NCBI GenBank assembly: GCA_000934455.1
Contig: KN886079.1
Location: 1-20,919, forward strand
Direction: 5' to 3'
DNA: 20,919 nt
Origin: Apostichopus parvimensis
Lineage: Eukaryota > Echinodermata > Holothuroidea > Aspidochirotida > Stichopodidae
The position numbers and the translations under genes are program-made. Positions 9,730 through 19,155 of this stretch are shown piece by piece (within the stretch, counting starts at the first letter, position 1; each line of letters starts with the position of its first letter). The notes under the pieces were generated by a model, which saw nothing but the letters and a program-made list of their open reading frames with translations, was not told where the DNA came from and searched no databases.

Positions 9730-10680
9730 AAAGTCAAAGAAAAAACAGGCAAATGTGAGAGAGCATTAATGATCTTCTCATCTCTCCTTCAGTTTTATTC
9801 TGATACAATGAAGAATAGTTTAAGTAAGAAGTATAGTAGTTAAATTAATTCAAATAAATTCATACAGTAATGAGTCTAATAAAAAAAACTTACATAAACA
9901 CACTAGACATGTGAACCCTTTCATCTTCTCTTCGGATTTCGAAATATTAATAATATCAGGGATTAAGCCGCTGTCAAAAGGGTATTGGTATTGGCAAAAT
10001 TGATGGTTCATTAATATAGTGCAAAAACTATATGATTTCTTATTACCCATCCCCACCTGCCTTCATACTTAAGATACAATGAAAATTGCAAGGGAGGAGA
10101 AAAGTCAATAAAAGAAAACTAATCACAAATTCTGGCAACTGGAATTTCTTCTCATTTTCAAGGAAACTGAGATGAGATATATGGATATAAATCTGAAGTA
10201 AAATAGATGAGCATGAAATATTTCAAAAAAAGTTCACAGAAAATATGCAAAAGAGTCTTTTAAAAGAGACTTTGCAGTTTGGTAGATAGTAGTATTGTCC
10301 AGCTTTATGAGCTTCTTTTAATTTGTTACATTTCACATCTTGGAGTAGAAGGCAAGTTCATCATTCATCTCCAGTTTATGCCTCACCCTCTGCAGAACAT
10401 GTTCGCTGTAGTATGTACACTAAAGTAGGAACTCGCTCGTGGAAATAGAAGTTTCTCGTTCAGCTCTATAGAGTCTAGAAAGCTTCTGTACAGTTAGGAA
10501 AGTTTTACATCTGTCCCTTTGGAAGTGTACAGACACCAGAACAAGTCAAGGAAATGGAAGTTATTAAGACATTTACGTCAAAACAATTTGTAGATCAAAT
10601 TGCTCCTTTTGGTGTCTCACATTTGTCCCAGGAGAATTGCAGACCTAAAGCTTCGAGTTTGGAATTGTATGTGGAATGTC
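9730..10680 (-). other. SEC13: Probable SEC13 3' UTR / flank
   Basis: Sequence downstream of the SEC13 stop with no other coding signal. Several hexamer candidates on the gene strand mean the transcript end could be anywhere from about 10.3 to 9.7 kb. Confidence 0.35.
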
Positions 10681-10788
10681 TCACTGGTCTGGTTGGGCCT
10701 CTGTACTGGAGTGAGACTGGCCTTCTCCTTTGTTGACATTACTAACACACACCCATTGGCCTTCCAAAGATTCCTTCCACAAACTCAC
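10681..10788 (-). CDS. SEC13: SEC13 coding exon 9 and stop
   Basis: The acceptor TGTCACACAG precedes 10788. It encodes [35 protein letters not shown] and a TGA stop at 10681-10683. The VxLWKES..GQWVC..DVNKG pattern is the SEC13 C-terminus; the polar tail beyond it is shorter than in vertebrates. Confidence 0.95.
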   Translation of the reverse strand: MSLWKESLEGQWVCVSNVNKGEGQSHSSTEAQPDQ

Positions 10789-13700
10789 CTGTGTGACAAG
10801 AAAGAAAAAAAATAAGAAGTTGGCATTTTTTTTATGTTGTTACAAGTCCACAGGGTTTATTGTAAAAAATAACACCTTCAGTAAAGCCTTGTTATTCTGA
10901 CCGTGATGTGTTCACAATAATTCCTGCACCATCTCCAAAGACTCTATCAACAAATATATTTCTCTCCTGGAATCTCTGAAGAAATTTTGTTTTCAAAGGT
11001 ATATAGTTAAATTCCTTCCACCGTAAAATTGTACTATACACCTATTCAATATTTACATTTTTCAAAAGGAAATGATAAATGACATCTTTCCCCTCCCCCC
11101 ACCGTCACCCAATGCACAGATACATACCCTTGTTATCAATATCTAGCATGCTTTGTGATATAAATTAGTATTAAAGAGTTTATGAATTGGAAGACACTTC
11201 AACACAGATGTCTGAAGATGAAACTTAGGAGATAAAGACTAGGTCTGTAAGAGCCTGGAAGTTCACTCACTTTGTTGTCTCCACCTGAGACGGCTAAGAT
11301 GTTGCCTGTTATAGACCAACTGACATTCCATACTACATCACTAAAGGTGTTCAAAATCTGAAAAGGAAGATACATAGAATTGAGCAGTCGATATGCATAG
11401 CAATGCAAAATATGTGTTCATGTATATTAAAGAGCTCCTGCTTCAAAAAACAATTTTAGAAATAGACTTTGAATTCCAAATAGAGCCTATATACTACAGC
11501 AGTCTCTTTCAATGGCACCAGCAAGTAATGTGAGGATTGAGGAACCTTAATGTTAACGTCATATGTGAATTTTACTGCTTCCACTGTGTTATTGTGGACC
11601 CTTAATGTTAAAGTCATCAGTAAATTTTACCAAATCAACTGTGTTATGTGTGGGACCTTAATGCTAAAGTCGTCCGTGAATTTTACCAAATCAACTGTGT
11701 TATGTGTGGACCCTTAATGCTTAAGTGATCTGTGAATTATACTGCTTCAACTGTGTTATATGTGGAACCTTAATGCTAAAGTCATATGTGAATTTTACTG
11801 CTTCGACTGTTTTATTTGTAGCCCTTAATTTTAAAGTCGTCCATGAATTTTACTGCTTCGACTGTTTTTTAACTGTATACTGTGTTTTACTATACTACAT
11901 ACTGTGTTTTTCTGTACTACTACTACTCAAGGAGTGTTAGCTCAGTGGTTAACGCCGGTGCCTTTCAATCATAAGGTCTCGAGTTCGAGTCACTCCAAGA
12001 TTAATGTATGTCGTCCAGTTACAGAGTTGTTGACAATTGACAATTCATAATTATGGACGTTAAATATGAACCTAGAGACTGACTTTGGTCAGCTTGCGGC
12101 TTTGATAAGCCTATGATGGCTTCTTCGCGAGATCCTGCTTGCAGGAGGATCTAAAATACATACTGTAAATATACATACATCAGTCAAACTAAAGAATGGC
12201 TGACTCTCACCATCCTTAAAATGTCAAGAACATATCAAATCCTAAATGAACTCACTTTTGGTGTCCACGAGTTCCCTGCGCTGTCCTCATTCGTCCATAT
12301 AATGACTCTACCGTCTTGCGAACATGTCGCTATCATACTGTGTGGAAGGCCAATAGAGGGCGCCCAAGCAACGTCCCTTACCCAATCACTGTGAGCCTCT
12401 AGAGGTTGGCATTCTTGCTGCCATTCACCATTCTCTTCTCTGAATTAAGACAGAAAGGAAATAAGACAGTTGTAGTTTACAAGATGTCTATGGATGAGCT
12501 TGTGTTGTAGTTAATACTGTTCCTTGTTTATCAATCCACAAAAGAAAACATAAGCTGCCAAATATGCTGTTTTTTGCTATCAAAGGACAAGTGTGGATTA
12601 AATTTGGGTTTCGTCAACTGAAACTGGTAATCTCATGGCACATATTAGACTGATGGTGTAAAAGATTAAAAGTCTCAAAATGAGGTTTATTCACAGAATA
12701 TAGTGAGATCTAATGATTCATATATTACTGAACAGTTATATGCTTGGCTAGATAAGTCCCATTGCAACAACAAAAATGATAATTTCTAACAAGATTTTAC
12801 TCAAAATACTAACAGGGTTGCTGAATTATAATTACAATCAACACAAAGATTGTGTACTCTGTTGCAGCCTGCAAGAGAGAATACTACCAGAGTGCCTAGA
12901 ATTACAGTGCTTTTATAGACAGATCCTTTCTGGCAAGAAATGTTCTAAAATTGAAGATTATATCAGATGCAGGAAAGGGTGACCACAAACACACAGCAAT
13001 GCTAGCATTTTAAAATCCAATAGGGCAAGAGATTAACTTCCTCTGTCAAATTTGAGAAACCATTTTAACAATTACTTAAAACTTTCTATTGTAACTACTT
13101 TTGTAACTTGTTAGTCAAACTTGCCATGAAGTATGCTATGTTATTATATCCTGTGAAACAAATCAACAGATAACCAAATGTTGACTGCAAACCACATTGA
13201 GGTTGGCTTCCTGATTAAGTACAAGACGATACCCAATTATGCCCTATGTGGGATGTTTGGCTATATATGGAGAAACAAGGCTTGTAGTTAGTCTGCACTC
13301 TGACCAGTATTCTAGCATAAATTTACCTATACTCATACTCACCTTGGGAGAATAGTAACCATACTCAGGGAATTTTAAAGAAAATCTAGCAGGTAGATAC
13401 TAATGCAAGATTGATAACACTCACTCTCTCACGGCTTAGAAACTTGTACTTCTACTCAACTCAAGGTGAATGGTACTTGTGTTTGTACTTGTGGCATTGT
13501 AATAGCATTACAAGTATGGTAGACACTACTTCTTAACCGAATCAGAAATAACCAGTCAAACAATGGTAGTACTTACTTCCAAACCTTTGCTAAATTGTCA
13601 CATCCCCCTGTAACAATTCTTTTGACATGTGTTTGTGTTTGTGTAGAAGGGGGCTCTAGTAAAGATCCTGGTTGAATAGCAGGTGCCCAGCTAACTGCAT

Positions 13701-16700
13701 TACAGCCAATCTGAAAAGGGAAAAACAAAAGTTTTATTGGCTCAAATACATTGATGACAAGGTTGAAATTTGTCAGGATTTATTAAGATTATATTTAAAT
13801 TATATAACAAATTTAGGAATTGTTTAAAAAGTTTTAATGAAAACTTTTTTGCACAAAGGTGGCATATGCCGAAACTATTGCTTACAGGTAACTAACACCT
13901 TTTAACAACCATGTTTCCCTCAACTACCTCCCCTTCCACCCCCCTCCCGTCCCCTTACATAGTAGTATTGCGTTCGTAGGGAAACCAAATAAGTAACGTA
14001 AATATATAAAAAGTCTAACAAGTTGCGCATGAATGTGTAAAAGTAAGTTGGCCTGAGGTTTCGATCCTAGCAGGATCTTCTTCAAAGGCTAAATGACAAG
14101 TAACAGTAACAGAATGGGCAAAAACACGCATTAGCTACAAACACACATACTTCAAAATCCAGGGGTACATACAGAGGGTGTACAGGATTTGTTTAATAAT
14201 AGATACTCACATTATGAGCAGTGATTTTTTGAGCTTCCCATTTTCCATCTTTGTGAGTTAGAATGGACACAGATCCATCTGACGATGCTGCAGCTAAGAT
14301 TAGTCCAAACTCGTGAGGAGCCCATGCCACAGAATTAACTGAAAAAGGGAATATACCAAAAAAAAACATCATGAGAGCCTGACCAGATGTATTCCTTGCA
14401 TACAAATGACATAACTGATTGGCTGATATTTTAACTGCACATGGATAATAAAATGAAATAAAAAATATCATTACACAGAGCTTCATTCTTCAAATGAGAG
14501 ACTATATATAAAGAAAAATTCACTAAATGGGGGTTCATCCTATGTTACCATACTACCCTACCCTTGGTTCATCCTGTAATCATACTACCCTATCCTTAGT
14601 TCATCCTATGTTACCACCCTATCCTACCATTGGTTTATCCTATGTAATCAATGATAACCTAAGTTCAGAGTTTACCCTAAGCTGTCATAATACACTCCTT
14701 GGAGATTCATACTGTGTGTTCATACTAGCTTACCTGAAGATTCATGCCCTGTATACTCGTAATGCTTCTCCCATATGCCGTTGGTTTCTTTCCAGATTAT
14801 CACTTTCATGTCATAGGAGCACGAAGCTAAGATATTACCGTACATTGGATGAGCCCATGCTACCTGCCAAACTGGGCCTTCATGCCTAAGAAAACAGATA
14901 AAGCTACAGGTCATTATGGACTATAACAATGAAACCTCTATTAATAATAATAATAACAGCATTTAGAACGCTATTCACGCACAGAGTGCGTACCATAGCG
15001 TGTATTGATTATTTTAAAAGTAGTAACAATGAAAGGCAATCATTTAATGTGTGGTAAACATATTAAATCACTCACAGTACCTACATTCAATACTGTTATT
15101 ATGCTTTTATGTAAATTATTGGCCAGTACTTAAGAAATGGCAGTTGCCACTTTCAGTGTTGTGAAGCTGTGGTAATCATTACTATCCTTCTGAATACTTG
15201 ACTCACTCCAAGAGAGATTGGTTTCACTGACATATCTTGACAAGCATATTCATTTCTGTTCGTCATTAATCGTCTTCGTGCTGAAATGCCTGGAGATATA
15301 TGCTACCATTGTTGAGTCCGACCGTGGTGTCTCTTTGCAATGTTTAATACAGAGCTGAGATCTGTTCCAGTGCATTTTGGAATTACACAGTTTAATTGAT
15401 TTTAAATGAAACTGCACTTAAATCATAGTTGCTTTAGTGATAGTAGACACTGACCATACCCACCCAACTTATGTCCTCCCCTACTTCTGTCCCAACCAAA
15501 CACTATCAAAGCTTACCCTCTCAGATCTGTCACATGGGTATGCTGTCCGTTATTGACATCAAACAACTTCACAAATCTGTCTGATGAGCAGGTTGCCAGA
15601 CGGATGCCATAGAAATCCATCTGTGCATCATGCTGAAAAGCAAAAATTAGGAGAAAGTAACAACAAGACTTTAAATTCACTTCTGGACAGATATGATTCT
15701 ACACTTCTTAACGGTACAATTTGGTATCCCAATGAATGAAAATAGACTATTTCTTTACAAACTTCGCACACTATTTCCTATAAAATTGTCCGAAGTGACT
15801 TATATAAATCTCAGTAATTTCCAAAATTAAGATATAAACACCAATTAGCATCATTATTGATATCACTAAACAGTTTCATAGTTAATGATAACCTAGGGCC
15901 TACATAATTTAAAAGCCCAACTCACAATCATGTCTTCATGTGCAGTATCAATTGAGTTGATGATAGAAACCTGTAAATAAAAATAAGAAAAGATATGAAA
16001 ATGATACCATATGCTGAGAAAAAGAAATATGATAAATAAAACGATATATATCACATGGCTATCAAACTTATCAGCAATGGTTGATATAGTTTAAGCTACA
16101 TCTGTCCAACCAAGTTTGCAATTTCATTTTACCATGACCAATAATCAAGAGTTTGAGAAAGTCTTAACATTACTGATTATCTTTTTCTAAAAAAAGAGTC
16201 AAATTATAGGCGTAGGTCTATATATTACTATACACTACTCAGAATATTGGAAGCTAGAAGGAACCTATTGTCTAAGTCTTAGAGTATGGTCAATTATGAC
16301 ACACTTAGACCTGAAGTTTACTCATCCAATCACAGAGATATCTATTCTAATCATAGGAGTGTTAGTGTTGGTGGTTAACGCCGGTGCCTTCCAATCATAA
16401 GTTCCTCGGTTCGAGTCACTCAAGATTAATGTATGTCCTCCAGTTACAGAGTTGTTGACAATTAATTCATAATTATGGACGTTAATATGAATGTAAGAGA
16501 CTGATTCGGTCAGCTTACGGCCAATGAGGCTTCTTCGCGAGTTCCTGCTTGCAGGTGGATCTAAATACAATCACTTTGGTAACTCACAGTTTGTCTAATG
16601 TTGATCTAACCTAGGCCTAGGCCTATATAGTATATGGTCACTCTTTTAGTTTTACGTTTAGATTGTAACTTGTTGGCCAGTTGAAGTGGGCAAACGTAAG

Positions 16701-17022
16701 TTTAATCTGTACCCATAATGTATTGTTATAATTTCAATGCCTAATTAATGACTTGAAGATTCCATAAAAGGGTCATAGGCTCTCTCAAGTTTGTACAAAC
16801 TTGGCCTAGCCCTGCAGTAGCCTAAATTACCACACATTCTCTCAGTTTCGCGAAACTAGACTGACTTCGTAAAACTAAAGCCTAGGATAAGCTATCTCTG
16901 TGTTACATTATACTTCTTGAAGAACATAAGCAACGATGACTATTGAAAAGGTGTCGGAGATTAAAATGTTCCAATACACCTTAAACAAGGCATAAAATCA
17001 ATAATGAGAAGAAACTCACCAT
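10681..17022 (-). CDS. SEC13: SEC13: COPII coat and nuclear pore WD40 protein
   Basis: Complete SEC13 gene. The product forms an open six-bladed WD40 propeller that pairs with Sec31 in the COPII outer coat at ER exit sites. It also pairs with the Nup96 (Nup145C)-type nucleoporin in the nuclear pore Y-complex. Nine coding exons on the - strand run 17020-17022, 15926-15970, 15517-15632, 14734-14885, 14211-14338, 13577-13710, 12256-12439, 11271-11357 and 10681-10788. Total 957 bp, 318 residues plus TGA; the human protein is about 322. The start [16 protein letters not shown], then [56 protein letters not shown] and [17 protein letters not shown] all match the vertebrate protein in order. All junctions are GT-AG with consistent phases and no disruption is seen. 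The C-terminus is a short Ser/Gln-rich tail ending QPDQ. Confidence 0.97.
11271..11357 (-). CDS. SEC13: SEC13 coding exon 8 (blade 6)
   Basis: 87 bp from acceptor CTTTTCAG to donor GTGAGT. It encodes [18 protein letters not shown] and [11 protein letters not shown], phase 0 at both ends. Residues 255-283. Confidence 0.97.
11541..11869. repeat. Minisatellite, about 57-bp unit, six copies
   Basis: Six head-to-tail units, each beginning CCTTAATG(C/T)TAAAGTC and running through GTGAATTTTACTGCTTC to AACTGTGTTATGTGTGGA. Units are 54-58 bp and diverged, with the last two more alike (TTCGACTGTTTTAT). They lie in SEC13 intron 7 and run up almost to the SINE starting at 11931. Confidence 0.85.
11931..12160 (+). 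repeat. tRNA-derived SINE, copy 1
   Basis: A tRNA-like head starts GGAGTGTTAGCTCAGTGG, with A box TAGCTCAGTGG and B box AGTTCGAGTCA. The outer GGAGTG pairs with CACTCC at the end of the tRNA part (about 11931-11998). A tRNA-unrelated body follows (ATTAATGTATGTCGTCC to GGAGGATCTAAAATAC) that is shared with the copy at 16356. The tail contains the hairpin GATCCTGC..GCAGGAGGATC. Inserted in SEC13 intron 7, antisense to the gene. Confidence 0.85.
12256..12439 (-). CDS. SEC13: SEC13 coding exon 7 (blades 4-5)
   Basis: 184 bp from acceptor TTAATTCAG to donor GTGAGT. It encodes [61 protein letters not shown]. It carries the conserved [13 protein letters not shown] signature. Residues about 193-254. 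Confidence 0.98.
12440..13576 (-). other. SEC13 intron 6, nothing recognised
   Basis: AT-rich intron between exons 6 and 7 with no repeat or coding signal that I can identify. Confidence 0.5.
13577..13710 (-). CDS. SEC13: SEC13 coding exon 6 (blade 4 start)
   Basis: 134 bp from acceptor CTTTTCAG to donor GTAAGT. It encodes [18 protein letters not shown], a divergent loop [13 protein letters not shown], then [13 protein letters not shown]. The loop is the part least like the vertebrate protein. Residues about 149-193. Confidence 0.96.
14050..14090 (-). repeat. Hammerhead-like repeat motif
   Basis: Read on the - strand this is GCCT, TTGAAGA, a hairpin GATCC-TGCTA-GGATC, GAAA, then CCTC and AGGC. 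The outer GCCT/AGGC pair closes the structure. The order stem I, CUGANGA-like box, stem II, GAAA is that of a hammerhead ribozyme, but the first box has U for C and stem III is almost absent. It lies in SEC13 intron 5 and may be the end of a retroelement, possibly Penelope-like. Confidence 0.4.
14211..14338 (-). CDS. SEC13: SEC13 coding exon 5 (blade 3)
   Basis: 128 bp from acceptor TTTTTCAG to donor GTGAGT. It encodes [43 protein letters not shown]. The first Val is split across the junction. Residues about 106-148. Confidence 0.97.
14532..14660. repeat. 33-bp tandem repeat (GGTTCATCCTATGTTACC unit)
   Basis: Three full units of 34, 32 and 34 bp plus a partial one, each starting (G/A)GTTCATCCT and ending ACCCTACCCTT or similar. 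In SEC13 intron 4, about 75 bp from the exon 4 donor. Confidence 0.75.
14734..14885 (-). CDS. SEC13: SEC13 coding exon 4 (blade 2)
   Basis: 152 bp from acceptor TTTCTTAG to donor GTAAGC. It encodes [50 protein letters not shown]. Near-identical to vertebrate SEC13; residues about 55-105. Confidence 0.98.
15517..15632 (-). CDS. SEC13: SEC13 coding exon 3 (blade 1)
   Basis: 116 bp, acceptor CTTTTCAG, donor GTAAGC. It encodes [38 protein letters not shown] plus two bases of Gly. First WD40 blade, residues about 17-55. Confidence 0.97.
15926..15970 (-). CDS. SEC13: SEC13 coding exon 2
   Basis: 45 bp encoding [15 protein letters not shown], between acceptor TTTACAG and donor GTGAGT. This is the N-terminal strand that in SEC13 precedes the first blade; it is equivalent to VSVINTVDTSHEDMI in vertebrates. 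Confidence 0.95.
16356..16569 (+). repeat. tRNA-derived SINE, copy 2
   Basis: Same family and orientation as the copy at 11931. It has GGAGTGTTAG, GGTTAACGCCGGTGCCTT, AATCATAAG, B box GGTTCGAGTCA, then the shared body (AGATTAATGTATGTC, CAGTTACAGAGTTGTTGACA) and tail GCTTGCAGGTGGATCTAAATAC. It is slightly shorter, with several small deletions, and its A box is damaged (TTAGTGTTGGTGG). In SEC13 intron 1, antisense to the gene. Confidence 0.85.
17020..17022 (-). CDS. SEC13: SEC13 coding exon 1 (ATG only)
   Basis: The ATG is followed directly by donor GTGAGT, so this exon contributes only the initiator Met. Exon 2 then starts GTT TCT ATC, giving MVSI as in the short vertebrate SEC13 start. The 5' UTR part of the exon extends to higher coordinates, and its start is not determinable here. 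Confidence 0.85.
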
Positions 17023-17158
17023 TTTGTGTTTAGTATCGTTTGATTTGTAAGGAATAACCGCTTTGATAAGCAATACCGGCTAACGTGTACAGATGACGTC
17101 TACTTGTTAGAGGCCAAAGGTCATACCTTTCAGCTGACGCACCGATGTTGAGCTCACG
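17023..17158 (-). promoter_or_regulatory. SEC13: SEC13 5' UTR / proximal promoter interval
   Basis: Only about 136 bp separate the SEC13 ATG from the transposon's target-site duplication. The interval is less AT-rich and has more CpG than the introns. It contains TGACGTCT at 17094-17101 (AGACGTCA on the gene strand), seven of eight positions of a CRE. bZIP factors of the CREB3/CrebA, ATF6 and XBP1 group bind ACGT-core sites at secretory-pathway genes, so the site is plausible but unproven. No TATA box is seen. Confidence 0.35.
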
Positions 17159-17167
17159 CTGCTGCGC
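17159..17167. repeat. Target-site duplication, left copy
   Basis: CTGCTGCGC abuts the left terminal inverted repeat and is identical to the sequence at 18181-18189 in the same orientation. Confidence 0.75.
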
Positions 17168-18180
17168 GCGATATTTTTTTTCGTAGTACAGCGAGGGGTA
17201 AGTCATGAATTATTCATGATCTTACAGAAATTTCCACCCAGTTGGGACAATTCGGTAACGGTAGTTAACACGACAAACGGTACGCAAAAGCCATGCATCA
17301 AAGCGTCGTTAGGTTCGAACGAAGAGTAGTGAATGACGTAGAAGTGTGACGTAGAATATGATCTAATCGCGGGAAAGCAGGCGGTACGTTAAATCCGTCG
17401 GCTGCTTCGTCGTATTCGTAACAATCCAGTTAAGTTTAATACTACCAATATATGCTTCAAGAAATATTGTTATTATATATATACAGAAAATTTCTGTACG
17501 TGATCAACTTGCGAAAATTGAACTCTCCATGGAAGGAACACTAGTAAGATGAACAGATCTGATTTTATTCTTTTCTAGCATTGGCTAACTCTAAGCTAGT
17601 AAATAAATAGTTTAGAAATGAATTATTCGTTTTTCACTTGTAACAGCGAACAGTGCTGTTGTACAACTTTGCGCACGCTCGTGATCACGTACACTGAATC
17701 ATTGGCAGAAAGTTTTTCCATCACCTACGTACGTTGTACATGAGATTATGCTGAACGTATAAAAAACCTAGAAAAGAACATGACCGTAACCTCGTGTTTC
17801 TGTTCAAAAGAAGATACCTACGAGAATTGAAATGTATGAATTAAAATGAAATAGACCCAGACCCAGACATTCTTCACTGTGACTGGTCAAGGGAATTATG
17901 AGCCTCAAAATTCTGCTCGTCCACTGTATACTCGCTTCACCATACAACGCAACCACACACTCTTTTTTTTTACTAATTACATACAGTACTTATCAATCAT
18001 ATCGTCACACCATACAAAATACGAACTTTATTACACATCATGAACAAGTAGTAGCCCACATAAACGTTTAGTTGTTCGCTATTGCTTTTCGTGGCTGAGA
18101 AACAAGTAATCTGAATATTTATTAAAATGTATGAATAATTCATGACTTTCCCCTCGCTGTACTACGAAAAAAAATATTGC
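17168..18180. mobile_element. Non-autonomous TIR DNA transposon, 1,013 bp
   Basis: The ends are 50-bp inverted repeats, 17168-17217 and 18131-18180, differing at two positions. Each starts GC(G/A)ATATTTTTTTTCG and continues through TAGTACAGCGAGGGG to TCATGAATTATTCAT. The 9-bp sequence CTGCTGCGC occurs directly outside both ends (17159-17167 and 18181-18189), as expected of a target-site duplication. No transposase ORF is present inside. A 9-bp duplication and long TIRs would fit a Mutator-like (MULE) element; an 8-bp hAT reading is possible. Inserted about 145 bp upstream of the SEC13 start codon. Confidence 0.8.
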
Positions 18181-18189
18181 CTGCTGCGC
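18181..18189. repeat. Target-site duplication, right copy
   Basis: CTGCTGCGC abuts the right terminal inverted repeat; direct match to 17159-17167. Confidence 0.75.
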
Positions 18190-18274
18190 TAGTTTGTATA
18201 AGCATGGAGGTAAAACAGCTGTTTTTACCTCAATGGTATAAGTTACTTCGGTTGAAAGGATCAGGAGAGACAAA

Positions 18275-18586
18275 ATGTCCACACCATGGACCCCGTGGAA
18301 AAACGCCCAACAAGAAGCCCTTAAATCATTATTCCAATGCTTAAAATACTTTTCCAAAGCATCGCAATTTTCGGGAGCATTCCATTCATTCAAAACCCTC
18401 TTTTTTCAAAGAATCATTCGTTATTATTGCAAAAGAGATAGGGTTAAATATGATATAGGTATTACAAAGTGTAGAACATACAATAGAAAGAGATTGGCCG
18501 GAGACTAGTAGGAAAGTTTACACCTTGTGGAATAGAGTAAATCAACGGAGAGCAATGAGAACAGGCACAAGACAAGACTTTTTGTA
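18275..18586 (+). pseudogene. Possible decayed ORF, unrecognised
   Basis: An open stretch starts MSTPWTPWKNAQQEALKSL. Its neighbouring frame carries FFKESFVIIAKEIGLNMI, then a TAG, then VLQSVEHTIERDWPETSR and KVYTLWNRVNQRRAMRTG. Taken together this looks like one small protein broken by a frameshift and a stop. I do not recognise the family; chance open frames remain possible. Confidence 0.2.
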
Positions 18587-18924
18587 ATGTAACGTACTGC
18601 CATTTTTTTTAAGTTTCTGTAGTCGCGAAGGATAGTTATCATTGACCCAGACAGAACTGCAGTAAGATAAGTAAGATACGATAATGGTAGCCTTACTATA
18701 AATTTAATGAAGGATTCTTTTTTTGGCATTTGAAACCCCAGTCAGTGGAGAGTACGTCCGATTTTTTTAGAAACTTCGAGGCACACATAATCAACGTGTT
18801 GCCGCTGACAGGTTCAGTAAATTATGATCATTGTAAACACCTAACATGAACAAATTTGACACGGTTGTTGTAGATATTAAGTTCGTTGTAGCTAGATGGG
18901 ATATGGAATTGATGCGAGTAGAGC

Positions 18925-19155
18925 CTATATCACAGAAAAGGTCTTTCTGACATGTATTGCAAGTTTGTTATCCTTAGAGAGGACGTAAACCCAACCACCA
19001 TCTTTGGTTTGTATGACTCGATCTTTGTAAAGAACAAATCTCCCGAAAACAGCTAAGAAAATCCTTGTTCCGTTTGGGAGATATTCTAATTTAAAAGTTG
19101 TGTCTGTGAGTAAATTTCTATTTTGTAAATCTGTGATGTCATAGTGCCAATGGAT
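18925..19155 (-). pseudogene. Unrecognised coding-like fragment without ATG
   Basis: A 76-codon open frame on the - strand lacks an initiator. It follows a TTTTAG that could be an acceptor or simply an in-frame stop. Its middle and end read RIFLAVFGRFVLYKDRV then IQTKDGGWVYVLSKDNK, then LAIHVRKTFSVI and a TAG. The residue mix looks protein-like rather than random. Adjacent frames hold further plausible pieces (HWFRNYNEKVKGFRS to the right, SYNELNIYNNRVKFVHV to the left), suggesting a frameshifted remnant. Family unknown. Confidence 0.3.

Noticed and set aside
11931..11998. Functional tRNA gene
   Set aside because: The closing stem and boxes are good, but the anticodon arm is irregular and the sequence continues into a body shared with the copy at 16356. 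It is a SINE head.
14527..14889. 120-codon + strand ORF over the tandem repeat and SEC13 exon 4
   Set aside because: It is made of tandem-repeat translation plus the shadow of SEC13 exon 4; no independent support.
16322..16570. 82-codon - strand ORF
   Set aside because: It coincides with the SINE copy and has no protein-like features beyond that.
18208..18230. Near-palindrome AGGTAAAACAGCTGTTTTTACCT as a possible operator or transposon end
   Set aside because: It has one unpaired base, is short and isolated, and has no partner or flanking duplication.
18079..18393. 104-codon - strand ORF running into the right TIR
   Set aside because: It crosses the transposon boundary and shows no domain, so it is unlikely to be a real gene or the element's transposase.
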